The notes beneath the pieces were generated by a model. It was not told where the DNA came from and did not search any database. It saw only the letters and a program-made list of their open reading frames with translations. A stretch of 64,000 nt of DNA. Origin: Kribbella sp. NBC_00382. GTDB taxonomy: Bacteria > Actinomycetota > Actinomycetes > Propionibacteriales > Kribbellaceae. The stretch is taken from positions 4,774,001-4,838,000 of the forward strand of contig NZ_CP107954.1 in the NCBI RefSeq assembly GCF_036067295.1. Direction: 5' to 3'. Every line of letters starts with the position of its first letter. The first letter of the stretch is position 1. The position numbers and the translations under genes were made by a program. Of this stretch, positions 37,867-47,265 are shown piece after piece.

Positions 37867-37956
37867 CTGCCGCCCGTCCACGCCGCCAAACGGGGATGAA
37901 GATGACTTTGCTTCTGCGCTGTCCGACCGGGCACTCTGTGCTCGTGGGCGGTAGCC

Positions 37957-40900
37957 GTGGCTGACACCAGGCCAGCTGGTGAGGGTTCGGAGCGTTCGGG
38001 AGAGCCGAAGGTTCCGGCCCAGGATCAGCCTGTCTCCGAACTGGCCCGGCTGATCGCCGAATCCGATGCCAAAGGCAAAGGTTTCTGGCGCCGCCGCAAA
38101 CGCAAGTCCGCCGGTACGACCGCCGCGCCGACCCTCCAGGCCGAGCCCCCGGCGCCCGCCGCCACAAAGTCCTCCACGGCATCGGCTCCCGAGCAACCGC
38201 CGGCCAACCAGCCGCCGGCCGACGAATCGACGCCCGAGAACCCAACGACCGACGAATCGACGGCCGCGAACCCGACGGCCGACGAACTGGCGGTCGACAA
38301 GCCGACGGCCGACGCTGCGACAGGCGCTGAGCCCGGGTCCGAGAAGGCCGAAGGCGACAAGGTCACCGATCCCGCCGCCGACAAGCCCGCGGACGCCCCC
38401 GCCGACCTGACGACCGAGAAGTCCGCCGATCCCGCAACCGACGCCCCAACCGAAGCTGACGCGCCGACCGAAGCTGTCGATTCGACGACCGAACCTGTCG
38501 AGTCGACGGACGCACAGCCGACCAACGGCGTAATGGCGACCGACGATGCACAGGCGACGGACGGCGTACGGGCGACCGATGGAGTACGGGCGACCGACGG
38601 CGATCAGCCGGCCGCGGAGAAGCCGGCCGACGACCAGCCGGCAACCCAGCCGCCATCCGAGGTACCGACAACCGACGTATCCGCCGCCTCGTCCCCTGAG
38701 GAACCCACCGATGCACACCAGTCTGCCGACCCCGAGCCCGCTACCGCGGTGACCCTGACGGCAGAGCAAGAGGCCTCCCGCCCCAAGGTTGGCATCGTCT
38801 ACGAGCCGGATGAGTCAGCCGAAGGCTTCCCCCTCGAATACGGCGACATCATTATCGGCCTGCCCAAACAACCAGGCGCCCCCGAAGACCCCGCAGCCCT
38901 CCACGCCGAAGCAGAAGCCGAACTAGCCGCAGTCACCGCCGCCGAAGCCGAAGCAGACCCCGAGATCGACTCCCACTCGACCGAGCCTGTAGCCGAGTCC
39001 GAAGCTGCCCCAGAAGCGGAAGCCGAAGCTGGCCCCGAGTCGGAGGCCGAAGCTGCCCCCGAGTCGGAAGCCGAAGCCGACCCCCAGCCGGAAGCCGAAG
39101 GTGGCCCCGAGGCGGACGCCGAGTCCAAGCAGGATGCCGAAGCGGCCGACCCATCTCCGGCCGACCAGCCGTCCGACGCATCCCCGGTCGAGCCCGCCTC
39201 CGACGAGGCCGCCGGCGCCGACTCCGACGGGCCGGACTCCATGTCCGACTCCACCGAGCCCGACTCCGAGGTACCCGGCGAGCGCGAGCCCGCAGCCGAC
39301 GGCGCGGCTGGGCAGAACGCCGAAGCTGCCGACGAGCCTTCGCCCGAGTCCGACGCCGAGGCTCCCACCGAGACCGACGCTGCCGCCGACCAGGATGGTC
39401 CAGCTAAGGCAGACGACGAGCCTGAACAGGACGCTGAACCCGCCGACGAGCCTTCGCCCGAGTCCGACGCCGAGATTCCCACCGAGACCGACGCTGCCGG
39501 CGACAACGCCGCCGAGGCCAGCGCGACGTCAGGTGCTGTAGAAGAAGACTCGGAGTCCACCGGCGAGGCGGACACCGAGGGCGAGCCGACCGCTGAAGCT
39601 GAGGCGGAACCGACCACCGAGGCCGACGCCGACGCTAGTGCCGTCACCGGCTCCAGCGCGCAGACCGAGAACGCCTCCGACACCACGGCCGATGGCGACG
39701 CCACCACCGACCCGGAGGCCAACTCCGACGCTGAGACCGGCCCGGACGGCGATACCGACGCTGGTACCGACGCCGATGCTGGTGCGGACGCCATCGTCGG
39801 CGCGAGTGCTGCGGCTGACGCCAGCTCCGAGGGTGACGCCAGCTCCGAAGGCGACGCTGCCAACGCCGACTCCGTACCCGACGCTGACTCCGACGCCACC
39901 GCCGAATCGGGGGACGGAGCGGACTCTGGTGCCGCCGCTGACTCCGAGGGCGCTGACTCCGCCGCCGATTCCGACGCCGCCGAGTCCGGTGCCGGCGTTA
40001 CGGATGCGGTGGAGGCGCGGGAGAAGTCTGCGGAGGAGGTGGCTACTGAGCAGGCGGCTATGGCCTTGATTACCGCGTTGATGAAGTTGCGCGGCGCCTT
40101 GGCTGCTAGTCGGTTGCCTATTGATGTGGTGGGGGCTGATGAGGCTCGCCAGCAGCAGAAGGCGATGTTGGATCAGCTTGATGACTATGTGCTGCCGCGA
40201 CTGGTGCAGCTCGAGGCGCCGGTACTGGCAGTGGTCGGCGGTTCGACCGGTGCCGGCAAGTCGACGCTTGTCAACAGTTTGATCGGGCAGGTCGTCAGCG
40301 AGCCCGGCGTACTGCGGCCGACCACCCGCTCCCCAGTCCTGATCCACCACCCGGCCGACGCCGACTGGTTCACCAACGACCGGGTACTGCCGGACATGGC
40401 GCGCTCCAGCGGTGACAGCCCGGGTGGGATGGAGGATCCCGGGCAGATCCGCTTGGTTGCCGCCGACACCATTCCGCAGGGCCTGGCCATCCTCGACGCG
40501 CCCGACATCGACTCGGTCGTCGAGGCCAACCGTGACCTCGCCACTCAGTTGCTGGCGGCTGCCGACCTCTGGCTGTTCGTCACCACCGCCGCCCGGTACG
40601 CCGATGCGGTCCCGTGGGAGTTCCTGCAGAGCGCCTCGGATCGCAGTACTGCGGTAGCCGTCGTCCTCGACCGCGCCCCCGCAGACACGATCGACGACAT
40701 CACTGGCCACCTGGCCCAGATGCTCCTCGAACGCGGACTCGGCGACTCGCCGCTGTTCAGCATCAAGGAGACCGTTGTCGACGGCAACGGAATGCTGGCC
40801 AGCGATGTAGTTGCCTCGATCAAGGACTGGCTGATCGACCTCGCCGCCGACGCCGAGGCGCGATCGGCCGTCGTACGGCGAACTCTGCAAGGCGCCGTCA

Positions 40901-41754
40901 CCGCGATGACCAAGAAGACGCCCCCGTTCGCCAAGGCCGTCAGGGCACAGGCCGACACACTCGTCGATCTGCGGTCGACCGCGGAAACGGCGTACGACCA
41001 AGCCGTCAAGGACATCGCCAAGGCGACCCAGGACGGCACCATGATGCGCGGCGAGGTGCTTGCCCGCTGGCAGGAGTTCGTCGGTACCGGCGAGCTGCTC
41101 AAGGGTCTGCAGACCAACGTCGGCCGCCTCCGCGACAAGGTCCGTACTGCGGTAGTCGGCGACCCACCGCCGACGCGTGACCTCAAGGACGCCGTCGAGT
41201 CGGGCCTGGAGTCCCTGCTGCGTGAGCACGCTGCGGCGGCTGCCGAGCGCGCCGAAGCGGCGTGGCAGTCGACGGCTCCTGGTCGCCAACTGCTCGCGGC
41301 CGGCGATCCCGCGATGGGTGGGATGTCCGAGGAGTTCCCGGCCGCGGCGGGTCTCGCAGTACGCGAGTGGCAGGAGTCCGTGTTCGAGCTGATTCGCGAA
41401 GAGGGCGCCGACAAGCGCAGCACGGCGCGGATCCTTGCCTATGGCGTCAATGGGCTCGGGCTGGCCCTGATGGTCACCGTCTTCGCCAGCGCTGCGGCAG
41501 TACCGGCCGGCGCGAAGGCCGCGACCGGAACCGGTACCGCCGTCGTCGGGCAGAAGTTGCTGGCGGCAGTCTTCGGCGAAGAGGCGGTCCGCGGCCTGGC
41601 CGCCAGGGCGCGGGACGACCTTGACGCTAGAGTTCATGCTTTGATGGATGCGGAATTCGCCCGCTACCTGGCTGTGCTCGACCAGCATCCGGTCGATCCC
41701 GATGCACCCAGGCAATTGACGGAGGCCGCGCGCGCGGTGGAGGACTGCACGTGA
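37957..41754 (+). CDS. Dynamin-like GTPase with giant acidic N-terminal region
   Basis: The protein has 1265 residues from the GTG at 37957. Residues about 60-685 are low-complexity, rich in Asp, Glu, Ala, Pro, Ser and Thr, with short repeats (DGVRATDGVRATDG; DEPSPESDAEAP twice) and almost no basic residues. The last 570 residues form the GTPase: P-loop VVGGSTGAGKSTLVNSLIG, switch region RPTTRSPVLIH, G3-like LAILDAPDIDS and G4-like VVLDRAPAD. A helical stalk and a hydrophobic pair (GLGLALMVTVFASAAAVPAGAK) near the end fit membrane association. It overlaps the next GTPase gene by four bases; such pairs resemble dynamin-like partners in actinobacteria. Septum or membrane remodelling is inferred. 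Confidence 0.82.
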   Translation: MADTRPAGEGSERSGEPKVPAQDQPVSELARLIAESDAKGKGFWRRRKRKSAGTTAAPTLQAEPPAPAATKSSTASAPEQPPANQPPADESTPENPTTDESTAANPTADELAVDKPTADAATGAEPGSEKAEGDKVTDPAADKPADAPADLTTEKSADPATDAPTEADAPTEAVDSTTEPVESTDAQPTNGVMATDDAQATDGVRATDGVRATDGDQPAAEKPADDQPATQPPSEVPTTDVSAASSPEEPTDAHQSADPEPATAVTLTAEQEASRPKVGIVYEPDESAEGFPLEYGDIIIGLPKQPGAPEDPAALHAEAEAELAAVTAAEAEADPEIDSHSTEPVAESEAAPEAEAEAGPESEAEAAPESEAEADPQPEAEGGPEADAESKQDAEAADPSPADQPSDASPVEPASDEAAGADSDGPDSMSDSTEPDSEVPGEREPAADGAAGQNAEAADEPSPESDAEAPTETDAAADQDGPAKADDEPEQDAEPADEPSPESDAEIPTETDAAGDNAAEASATSGAVEEDSESTGEADTEGEPTAEAEAEPTTEADADASAVTGSSAQTENASDTTADGDATTDPEANSDAETGPDGDTDAGTDADAGADAIVGASAAADASSEGDASSEGDAANADSVPDADSDATAESGDGADSGAAADSEGADSAADSDAAESGAGVTDAVEAREKSAEEVATEQAAMALITALMKLRGALAASRLPIDVVGADEARQQQKAMLDQLDDYVLPRLVQLEAPVLAVVGGSTGAGKSTLVNSLIGQVVSEPGVLRPTTRSPVLIHHPADADWFTNDRVLPDMARSSGDSPGGMEDPGQIRLVAADTIPQGLAILDAPDIDSVVEANRDLATQLLAAADLWLFVTTAARYADAVPWEFLQSASDRSTAVAVVLDRAPADTIDDITGHLAQMLLERGLGDSPLFSIKETVVDGNGMLASDVVASIKDWLIDLAADAEARSAVVRRTLQGAVTAMTKKTPPFAKAVRAQADTLVDLRSTAETAYDQAVKDIAKATQDGTMMRGEVLARWQEFVGTGELLKGLQTNVGRLRDKVRTAVVGDPPPTRDLKDAVESGLESLLREHAAAAAERAEAAWQSTAPGRQLLAAGDPAMGGMSEEFPAAAGLAVREWQESVFELIREEGADKRSTARILAYGVNGLGLALMVTVFASAAAVPAGAKAATGTGTAVVGQKLLAAVFGEEAVRGLAARARDDLDARVHALMDAEFARYLAVLDQHPVDPDAPRQLTEAARAVEDCT

Positions 41755-43415
41755 CGGGAACTGTGGATACGGTCAAGGGCCTCGCGAGGGGCGCTACCGA
41801 TGTCCTGACGAAGATCGAGGCAGTCGAGGACGCCGCCGCGGCCGGCCGGGGACGGCTGGACCAGGTGGTCCTGAGTGAGGCTTCGCAGATCGTGGACCGG
41901 GCCAGTCAGCGGCTCAGGATGTCCGGCGATCTGACAGTCGTGGCCCTGGCCGGCGCGACCGGTTCGGGCAAGTCGTCGCTGTTCAACGCGCTGACCGGGC
42001 TGGACCTGGCCGCGATCGGGACCCGGCGGCCGACCAGCTCGATGCCGCTGGCCTGTGTGTGGGGCGAGGAGCCCGCCGGTGAGCTACTGAACTGGCTGGG
42101 CATCCCACGCCGGCACCAGGTGCAGCACCGCAGCTCGCTCGAGGACGCGCACTCCGAGGACCTCGACGGGCTGGTCCTGCTGGACCTGCCTGACCACGAT
42201 TCCACCGAGGTCGAGCACCGGCTCATCGTCGACCGGCTGGTCGAGCTGGTCGACGTACTGGTGTGGGTGGTCGATCCGCAGAAGTACGCCGATGCTGCGC
42301 TGCACAACCGGTACATCAAGCCGTTCGCCTCGCACTCGTCGGTGATGGTGTTCGCGTTGAACCACGCCGACAAGCTCACCGACGCCCAGCGCGAGAGCTG
42401 CCTCGCCGACCTCACCCGGCTGCTCAAGTCGGACGGCCTGAAGAACCCGCAGCTCGTGGCGACCTCTGCCATGAGCGGCGACGGACTGGACGACCTGCGC
42501 GACCTGCTGGTCAAGCGGGTCAGCGCGAAGCGGGCTGCACGCGAGCGACTGGCTGCAGACGTGGACCGCGTTGCGGACCGGATGGCTAGCCAGTGCGGCA
42601 ACGCCAAGACGCCGGAGATCGCCCAGGCGGACATCACTGAGCTAGTGGACGCACTGTCGGACGCTAGCGGCCTACCGGTTGTTGTCGAGGCAGTACGCCG
42701 GTCCTACCTGCAGCGGGCGACTGCTGCGACCGGGTGGCCGGTCACCAAGTGGCTTGCTCGCTTCCGGCCGGATCCCTTGCGGCGCTTGCATCTGGACCAG
42801 GTGCCGCGTCAACAGGGCAAGGCGTTGCGGAAGTCGGCCTCCAACGAGGTGTCGATCGCCCGCTCTTCGTTGCCCGCGGCAACGCCGGTGCAGCGCGCCC
42901 GGATGGACACTGCCGTCCGCACGATCACCAACAAGGCCGCAGCCGGGCTGTCCCGCCCCTGGGCCGATTCAGTCCGTACTGCGATCCGCCGGCGCGAGGA
43001 GTCCCTCGGCGACGAGCTGGACCAGGCAGTGGCTCGTACTGACCTCGGCGCGAACAACAACCCGGGCTGGTGGGCGGCTGCGCGGTTCCTGCAGTGGCTA
43101 CTGGTCCTGGTTGCGCTGGGCGGGGCCGTGTGGCTGGTGCTCGCCGCCTTCCTCGACGACCTGACGCTGCCTGAGTGGCAGGGCATCCCGTACGCGACGA
43201 TGATGCTGGTTGGCGGGGCGATCCTTGGGATCGGTCTAGCGATCGCCTGCCGCCTCTTCGCCACCAGCGGCGCCAACCGTCGGGCTCGCCTGGTAGCCAA
43301 GGCGCTCCGCACCGAGCTGGAGAAGGTTGCTGACAGCCACGTTGTCGCCCCGGCTCGCGAGGAGCTCGACGCCTACACCGTCTGCCGCGACAAGCTGGCC
43401 ATCGCCCGCGGCTAG
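41751..43415 (+). CDS. Second dynamin-like/YfjP-type GTPase with C-terminal membrane anchor
   Basis: This 554-residue GTPase has clear G motifs: G1 LAGATGSGKSSLFNAL, G2-like threonine in RRPTSS, G3 DLPDHDS and G4 FALNHADKL. A helical middle follows, and then two transmembrane helices (FLQWLLVLVALGGAVWLVLAAFL and ATMMLVGGAILGIGLAIACRLF) with a short helical C-terminus. It starts with GTG inside the stop of the preceding GTPase gene. The two proteins probably work as a heteromeric pair at the membrane, as known for actinobacterial dynamin-like pairs; this role is inferred from order and domain content. Confidence 0.85.
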   Translation: MTGTVDTVKGLARGATDVLTKIEAVEDAAAAGRGRLDQVVLSEASQIVDRASQRLRMSGDLTVVALAGATGSGKSSLFNALTGLDLAAIGTRRPTSSMPLACVWGEEPAGELLNWLGIPRRHQVQHRSSLEDAHSEDLDGLVLLDLPDHDSTEVEHRLIVDRLVELVDVLVWVVDPQKYADAALHNRYIKPFASHSSVMVFALNHADKLTDAQRESCLADLTRLLKSDGLKNPQLVATSAMSGDGLDDLRDLLVKRVSAKRAARERLAADVDRVADRMASQCGNAKTPEIAQADITELVDALSDASGLPVVVEAVRRSYLQRATAATGWPVTKWLARFRPDPLRRLHLDQVPRQQGKALRKSASNEVSIARSSLPAATPVQRARMDTAVRTITNKAAAGLSRPWADSVRTAIRRREESLGDELDQAVARTDLGANNNPGWWAAARFLQWLLVLVALGGAVWLVLAAFLDDLTLPEWQGIPYATMMLVGGAILGIGLAIACRLFATSGANRRARLVAKALRTELEKVADSHVVAPAREELDAYTVCRDKLAIARG

Positions 43416-43485
43416 TTCCCCGGGCTCTAGCTAAGCCGGCCAAGCGCGCTAGTCGATGCGGTTGGCCGGCGTCCCGTAGTACGGG

Positions 43486-44109
43486 TCAGAGGTAGTCGTC
43501 TGCCGAGGAGCCTGGGGCGAACTGGTTGGCCGAGGCCTCGACCGCGGCGCGCAGTTCTTCCTCGGAGACCAGGCTGGACTCGCGCAGTGCCTTGGTCCAG
43601 GCGTGGATGGACGCCGTGTTGAACGCGATGACCTCGGGGGAGTTGGCCATCTCCTGCGGATCGTGGTGCTCCTGGAGTTGGCCCTCGACGTATAGGGCGA
43701 GTCCAAGCAAGGCGCCGTCCCAGCCGGGGCCGACATGGAGCGCTCCGCTGGCGCCGCCGAAGTCGGCCGGTACGGAGTGGTCCATCTGGAGGTCGGTGGT
43801 CTCGCCGTTCTGGCTCAGGCTGATCTCGACCAGGCTGGCCGGGCCACCGAAGTTGACCTTGAAACGCTGTGGTGGTTCGCATTCGAGGATCTCGCCGCCC
43901 GCGTTGCCCTCCAGCTGGAAGCTGCCGCCGACCTTCAGCTCGCCGGTGATCGGCATCAGCCAGCGGCGGATCCGGTCGGGGTCGGTCAGCGCGTCCCAGA
44001 CCTCCTCGACCTCTGCCCGATAGGAACGCCGGAGCACCACGCGGACCTCTTCGCCGGTCTGCTGCACCTGGCGCTGGATCGCGGCGATGTGCTCGAGGAT
44101 GTCGATCAC
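43486..44109 (-). CDS. SRPBCC/AHSA1-like protein
   Basis: This 207-residue Bet v 1-fold protein begins with a helix (ILEHIAAIQRQVQQ) and then VVLRRSYRAEVEEVWDALTDPDRIRRWLMPITGELKVGGSFQL, the typical AHSA1 start. A C-terminal helical extension (HAWTKALRESSLVSEEELRAAVEASANQ) goes beyond the usual 150 residues. Such proteins bind hydrophobic ligands. The GTG at 44109 is preceded by GAGAGGGCAAACCA. An in-frame reading upstream to 45168 crosses the SSB gene and is rejected. The gene converges on the GTPase gene and diverges from ssb. Confidence 0.85.
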   Translation of the reverse strand: MIDILEHIAAIQRQVQQTGEEVRVVLRRSYRAEVEEVWDALTDPDRIRRWLMPITGELKVGGSFQLEGNAGGEILECEPPQRFKVNFGGPASLVEISLSQNGETTDLQMDHSVPADFGGASGALHVGPGWDGALLGLALYVEGQLQEHHDPQEMANSPEVIAFNTASIHAWTKALRESSLVSEEELRAAVEASANQFAPGSSADDYL

Positions 44110-44286
44110 TGGTTTGCCCTCTCGATGGTGGTCCTGCGGGTTGCACCAGAGTGCCGGGGTTGGCTTATATAAGTCAAGCCTGAAATAGAGTTTTCCCCAG
44201 GCTGGAAAGTCGTTCCTGGAATCGGGGCGTTGGCGGGCACCTTCTCTGATGACAGCACAGATGCGACCCCGAGGAAGGCGGAGGAC

Positions 44287-44754
44287 ATGAGCATCAGCGA
44301 GACCTATGTGGCAGTGCAGGGGTGGATCGGCAGCGACATCCGGTACCGGGAGGTGTCCGAGGGAGTGCCGGTGGTGACGTTCCGGCTGGCCACCACACCG
44401 CGCCAGTTCGACCGAGCCTCCGGCGGCTGGATCGACCGCCCGACGAACTGGTTCACTGTGGAGTGCTGGCGAGCGCTGGCGACAAACGTCAAGCAGTCGA
44501 TGGACCGCGGCCACCCGGTGGTGATCACCGGCCGCTTCCGCACCAACGAATGGCAGGACGAGGAAGGCGCCCCCAGATCCAAACTGGTCCTGGAAGCCTT
44601 CGGCGTCGGGCACGACCTCTCCCGAGGCACGTCCACCTTCACCAAAACCCCACCCCGGCCTCAACTCCAAGAACTCCCACCCCTCGACCAAGACGGCCCA
44701 TCGCCCCTCGACGCGCCTCCGGCTGACGCAGCGCCCGAATCCCAAGCCGCCTGA
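44287..44754 (+). CDS. Single-stranded DNA-binding protein (SSB) paralogue
   Basis: This 155-residue OB-fold protein has SISETYVAVQGWIGSDIRYREV and NWFTVECWRALATNVKQSM, the SSB core, and VVITGRFRTNEWQDEEG. The C-terminal tail is Pro/Asp-rich but ends QAA rather than the DDDIPF-like acidic tip that recruits partner proteins. It is a second SSB rather than the replicative one, since no rpsF or rpsR is adjacent. The ATG has GGAGG eight bases upstream; a longer frame from 44230 lacks such a site. Confidence 0.88.
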   Translation: MSISETYVAVQGWIGSDIRYREVSEGVPVVTFRLATTPRQFDRASGGWIDRPTNWFTVECWRALATNVKQSMDRGHPVVITGRFRTNEWQDEEGAPRSKLVLEAFGVGHDLSRGTSTFTKTPPRPQLQELPPLDQDGPSPLDAPPADAAPESQAA

Positions 44755-45056
44755 CCCCAGACGTCGCTCGGCTCGGGCTGCTCGATCCGTACCCGCTCGA
44801 TCCATACCTGCTCGACCGTGGAGCGGTCGCGTGGCTGCTCGTGTGCCCGCGAGCAGGCATGCGGATGGGCTGGGGCAGGTCGGGCTGGGGGGTGCACCTG
44901 TCCCCAGACAAGATGTAGTGACGTAAGGAAGTAAGTGGGTGCCCGGCGGCCGGCGAGCCGGGCATGCAGTTCGGGCCGCCGGCGTCGCAGAGTTGGAGGT
45001 ACTCCTGCTCTGCGAGGCGGTCGTTGTGTCCGGTTCAGAACCTGATGGGAGTCTTG
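44755..45056. other. Gene-free stretch with a short tandem repeat
   Basis: The 302-base gap between the SSB and peptidase E genes has no supported gene. At 44780-44818 a 15-bp unit (GCTCGATCCGTACCC, then GCTCGATCCATACCT, then a partial copy) repeats about 2.6 times. The rest is G/C-rich without a convincing hairpin. The promoter of the peptidase gene should lie in the last 100 bases. Confidence 0.6.
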
Positions 45057-45773
45057 ATGGTCGATTCGCAGATTCTTGTGATGGGTGGTGGCGGTTTCTC
45101 CATGGAGCCGGACAACCCGTTGCTCGACGACTACCTGCTCTCGCTGGCGCCGGCGGGCCGCAAGCCACGGGTCTGTTTCGTACCGACGGCCAGCGGCGAC
45201 TCCGACGGTTACAGCGAACGGTTCCGCGACGCCTTCGGTCCGGACCGGGCCGAAGCGACGGTGCTGTCCCTCTTCAACCGCACCGTCGCCGACCTCGACG
45301 CCTTCGTCCTGCAGCAAGACATCATCTACGTCGGCGGCGGCAACACCGCGAACCTCCTTGCGGTCTGGCGAGTGCACGGCCTCGACGTCGCGCTCACCAA
45401 GGCCTATCGGGAAGGCGTAGTCATGGCAGGCATCAGCGCCGGCATGAACTGCTGGTTCGAAGCCTCGGTCACCGACTCGTTCGGCACCAACGGCCTAGCC
45501 CCGCTACCCGACGGCCTCGGCCTGCTCCCCGGCAGCGCCTGCCCCCACTACGACGGCGAAGCCCTCAGACGCGGCACCTACCTCGACCTCATCCAGAACG
45601 GCTTCCCCACCGGCTACGCCGCCGAAGACGGCGCAGCCCTCCACTTCACCAACGGCGAACTCACCACAGTAGTTGCCTCACGCCCCCAAGCCACCGCCTA
45701 CAAACTAACCCAAGGCCCCACAGCGCCAACCGAACAACCCCTACCCACCAGATACCTAGGCACCCCCGCATAA
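45057..45773 (+). CDS. Peptidase E-like protein (S51 family)
   Basis: This 238-residue class I glutamine-amidotransferase-like protein has the catalytic serine in MAGISAGMNCWF, the nucleophile elbow of S51 enzymes, and the oxyanion turn in IIYVGGGNTANLL. The late CPHYDGE segment matches the family's histidine region. S51 enzymes hydrolyse dipeptides with N-terminal Asp, or cyanophycin-derived peptides. I chose ATG 45057, which is preceded by GGGAG; earlier in-frame starts would add a cysteine- and arginine-rich leader with no similarity. The end is followed by 1.5 kb without genes. Confidence 0.88.
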   Translation: MVDSQILVMGGGGFSMEPDNPLLDDYLLSLAPAGRKPRVCFVPTASGDSDGYSERFRDAFGPDRAEATVLSLFNRTVADLDAFVLQQDIIYVGGGNTANLLAVWRVHGLDVALTKAYREGVVMAGISAGMNCWFEASVTDSFGTNGLAPLPDGLGLLPGSACPHYDGEALRRGTYLDLIQNGFPTGYAAEDGAALHFTNGELTTVVASRPQATAYKLTQGPTAPTEQPLPTRYLGTPA

Positions 45774-46109
45774 CCAGACCACCCACACCCGCCAAGAACC
45801 CTCGGCGTCTGGAGACCCCACCCCAGAAGACGGCCTACTCGCGACGAACGACAAAGCACCCCGACAACAGCCCGGCGAAGGCCGCGCCGGTCGCCAGCCG
45901 CCCAAAACCGCCGCTCACCCTCCAGTGACCGAGGCTCCCGAAGCCCGCCCACCTGCATGCCCGACCGGCACCCACCCCAACCCCCTAGCGGCCAGCCGAC
46001 CGCCGACCTACCCACATAAGGTCCACTGCTCCGGCTCCGGCTCCCGCACCCGCACCCGCACCCGCACCCACTGACCCCCAGCGGCTCCAACTACCCGCGG
46101 CCTCGGCGT
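45774..46109. other. C-rich gene-free flank with hexanucleotide microsatellite
   Basis: No supported gene. The plus strand is strongly C-rich (CCACCC, CCCCACCCC), as though the coding bias had vanished. At about 46029-46070 GGCTCC is repeated twice and CGCACC about four times. Open frames on the minus strand translate only as Gly/Ala or Arg repeats and are not believed. Confidence 0.6.
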
Positions 46110-47060
46110 ACCTGGTTCGCTGGGCCTTGGGCCCGGGGTTCCTCAGCACTCCGTCGCTGAATGCTCGACGGATCCGAGCAGCCGCGAGGTCGCCGTACCG
46201 GAGCACCTCGAAGCACGAGGGTGTCGCAGTATCTCCAAGTCCGGAGCACCCGGCATCCCGGAGCACCCGACTATCCGCGAGCTCGGCCTACCGGCCTACC
46301 GGCCTACCGAGCCCAGCGTTCGCAGTACCGCCGGGCACGAATGCCGCCTACCGCTGTGCCGGAGTACTCCCCGGCATAGGCGACTAGCCGCCAGCTCGGC
46401 GTGCCGGAGTACCTACGGGCCCGGATGCCGCAGTACCTCCACGTCGGACTACTCGCTTTACCTTGCTTGCTTCGGCGCCGGTATGCCAACGCGCTCCAGG
46501 CCCGTCGTCGGAAGCGCCTCCGTGCCGGAGTACCTGGCATCCACACGGGAGTTCCCGCCATCCCGGAGTACCCGTTACGTCGGTGGATCGCAGTACCCAC
46601 GCCGGCCTACCGACTCGGCGCGAGATCGGTATGCCGGAGTAGCCGACGACCCGCGAGTTCGACGTACCGGGGCTAGCGTTTGCAGTACCGCCGTGCGAAG
46701 TACCGAGTGGCCGTGGAGTTCTGCTCATCGCAGTACCTCCACGTCGGACTTGCCAGCTAGCTACGAAGGCGGCATGTCGGAGTACGAGAGGGCTGGCGTC
46801 TGCAGTACCTCCGTGGCCGAGTGCCTGGGATTCCCGCCGGACTCGAGTGCCCGTGAGCTGGGGTACCGGCGTACCGCGCCCGGCGGTCGCAGGAACTCCG
46901 TGGTGGAGTCGCCGATGTAGCTGGAGTGGCCGATGTGCCTGAGTGGGCGCGAGTCCGGCGTACGTCTGAGATCTGGTGTCGCAGTAGCTTCGTGTCCGCG
47001 TGTGCGGCATCGCCGAATAACCGCGAGGCTGGCGTATCTGAGTCTCCGAGCACTCGTGAG
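46110..47060. repeat. Degenerate interspersed repeat array (CGGAGTACC / CGCAGTACCTCC)
   Basis: Two short motifs recur through about 950 bp. CGCAGTACC-type copies start near 46226, 46321, 46429, 46588, 46681, 46729, 46801, 46888 and 46980; CCGGAGTACC-type copies lie near 46239, 46358, 46404, 46526, 46563 and 46633, with degenerate ones elsewhere. CGCAGTACCTCCACGTCGGACT occurs twice exactly (46429 and 46729). A third phrase, GCGAGCTCGGCGTRCC, often precedes the second motif. Spacings are irregular, about 48-160 bp. No frame on either strand gives a believable protein. It could be decayed tandem DNA or a structured-RNA region. Confidence 0.7.
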
Positions 47061-47084
47061 CCGTACGTAACCAGTTGATCGAGC

Positions 47085-47265
47085 CGGCGGTCCCAGTGTC
47101 TCCGTGGGACGTGGGTGGCTTGTGGGGTGGGCGCGGACTCGTAGTGGGTCTGTGTCGGGTGGCGGCGAGGTTGGTGGAGTTGGGTGGCGGGTGGGTTCTT
47201 GGAGGGGGAGTGGGGTGGGGGTGGTGCCGGATTGGGGTTGGGTGGGGGTGGGGACATAGGCTCTG
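47085..47265 (+). other. G-rich tract upstream of ettA with G-quadruplex potential
   Basis: From about 47100 to the ettA start the plus strand is dominated by G and T runs: GGAGGGGGAGTGGGGTGGGGG near 47200 and GGGGTTGGGTGGGGGTGGGG near 47233 each contain four or more G3+ runs with short loops. If transcribed as a leader it could fold into G-quadruplex RNA just before the ettA ribosome-binding region. No gene is present. Confidence 0.6.

Noticed and set aside
38799-39899. Ser/Ala-rich protein on the minus strand
   Set aside because: It is the antisense image of the acidic repeat region of the GTPase gene; the plus frame continues without break into a clear GTPase domain.
46110-47060. Possible CRISPR array
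   Set aside because: Motif copies are degenerate, spacing is irregular (about 48-160 bp), there are no constant-length spacers and no cas genes in the window.
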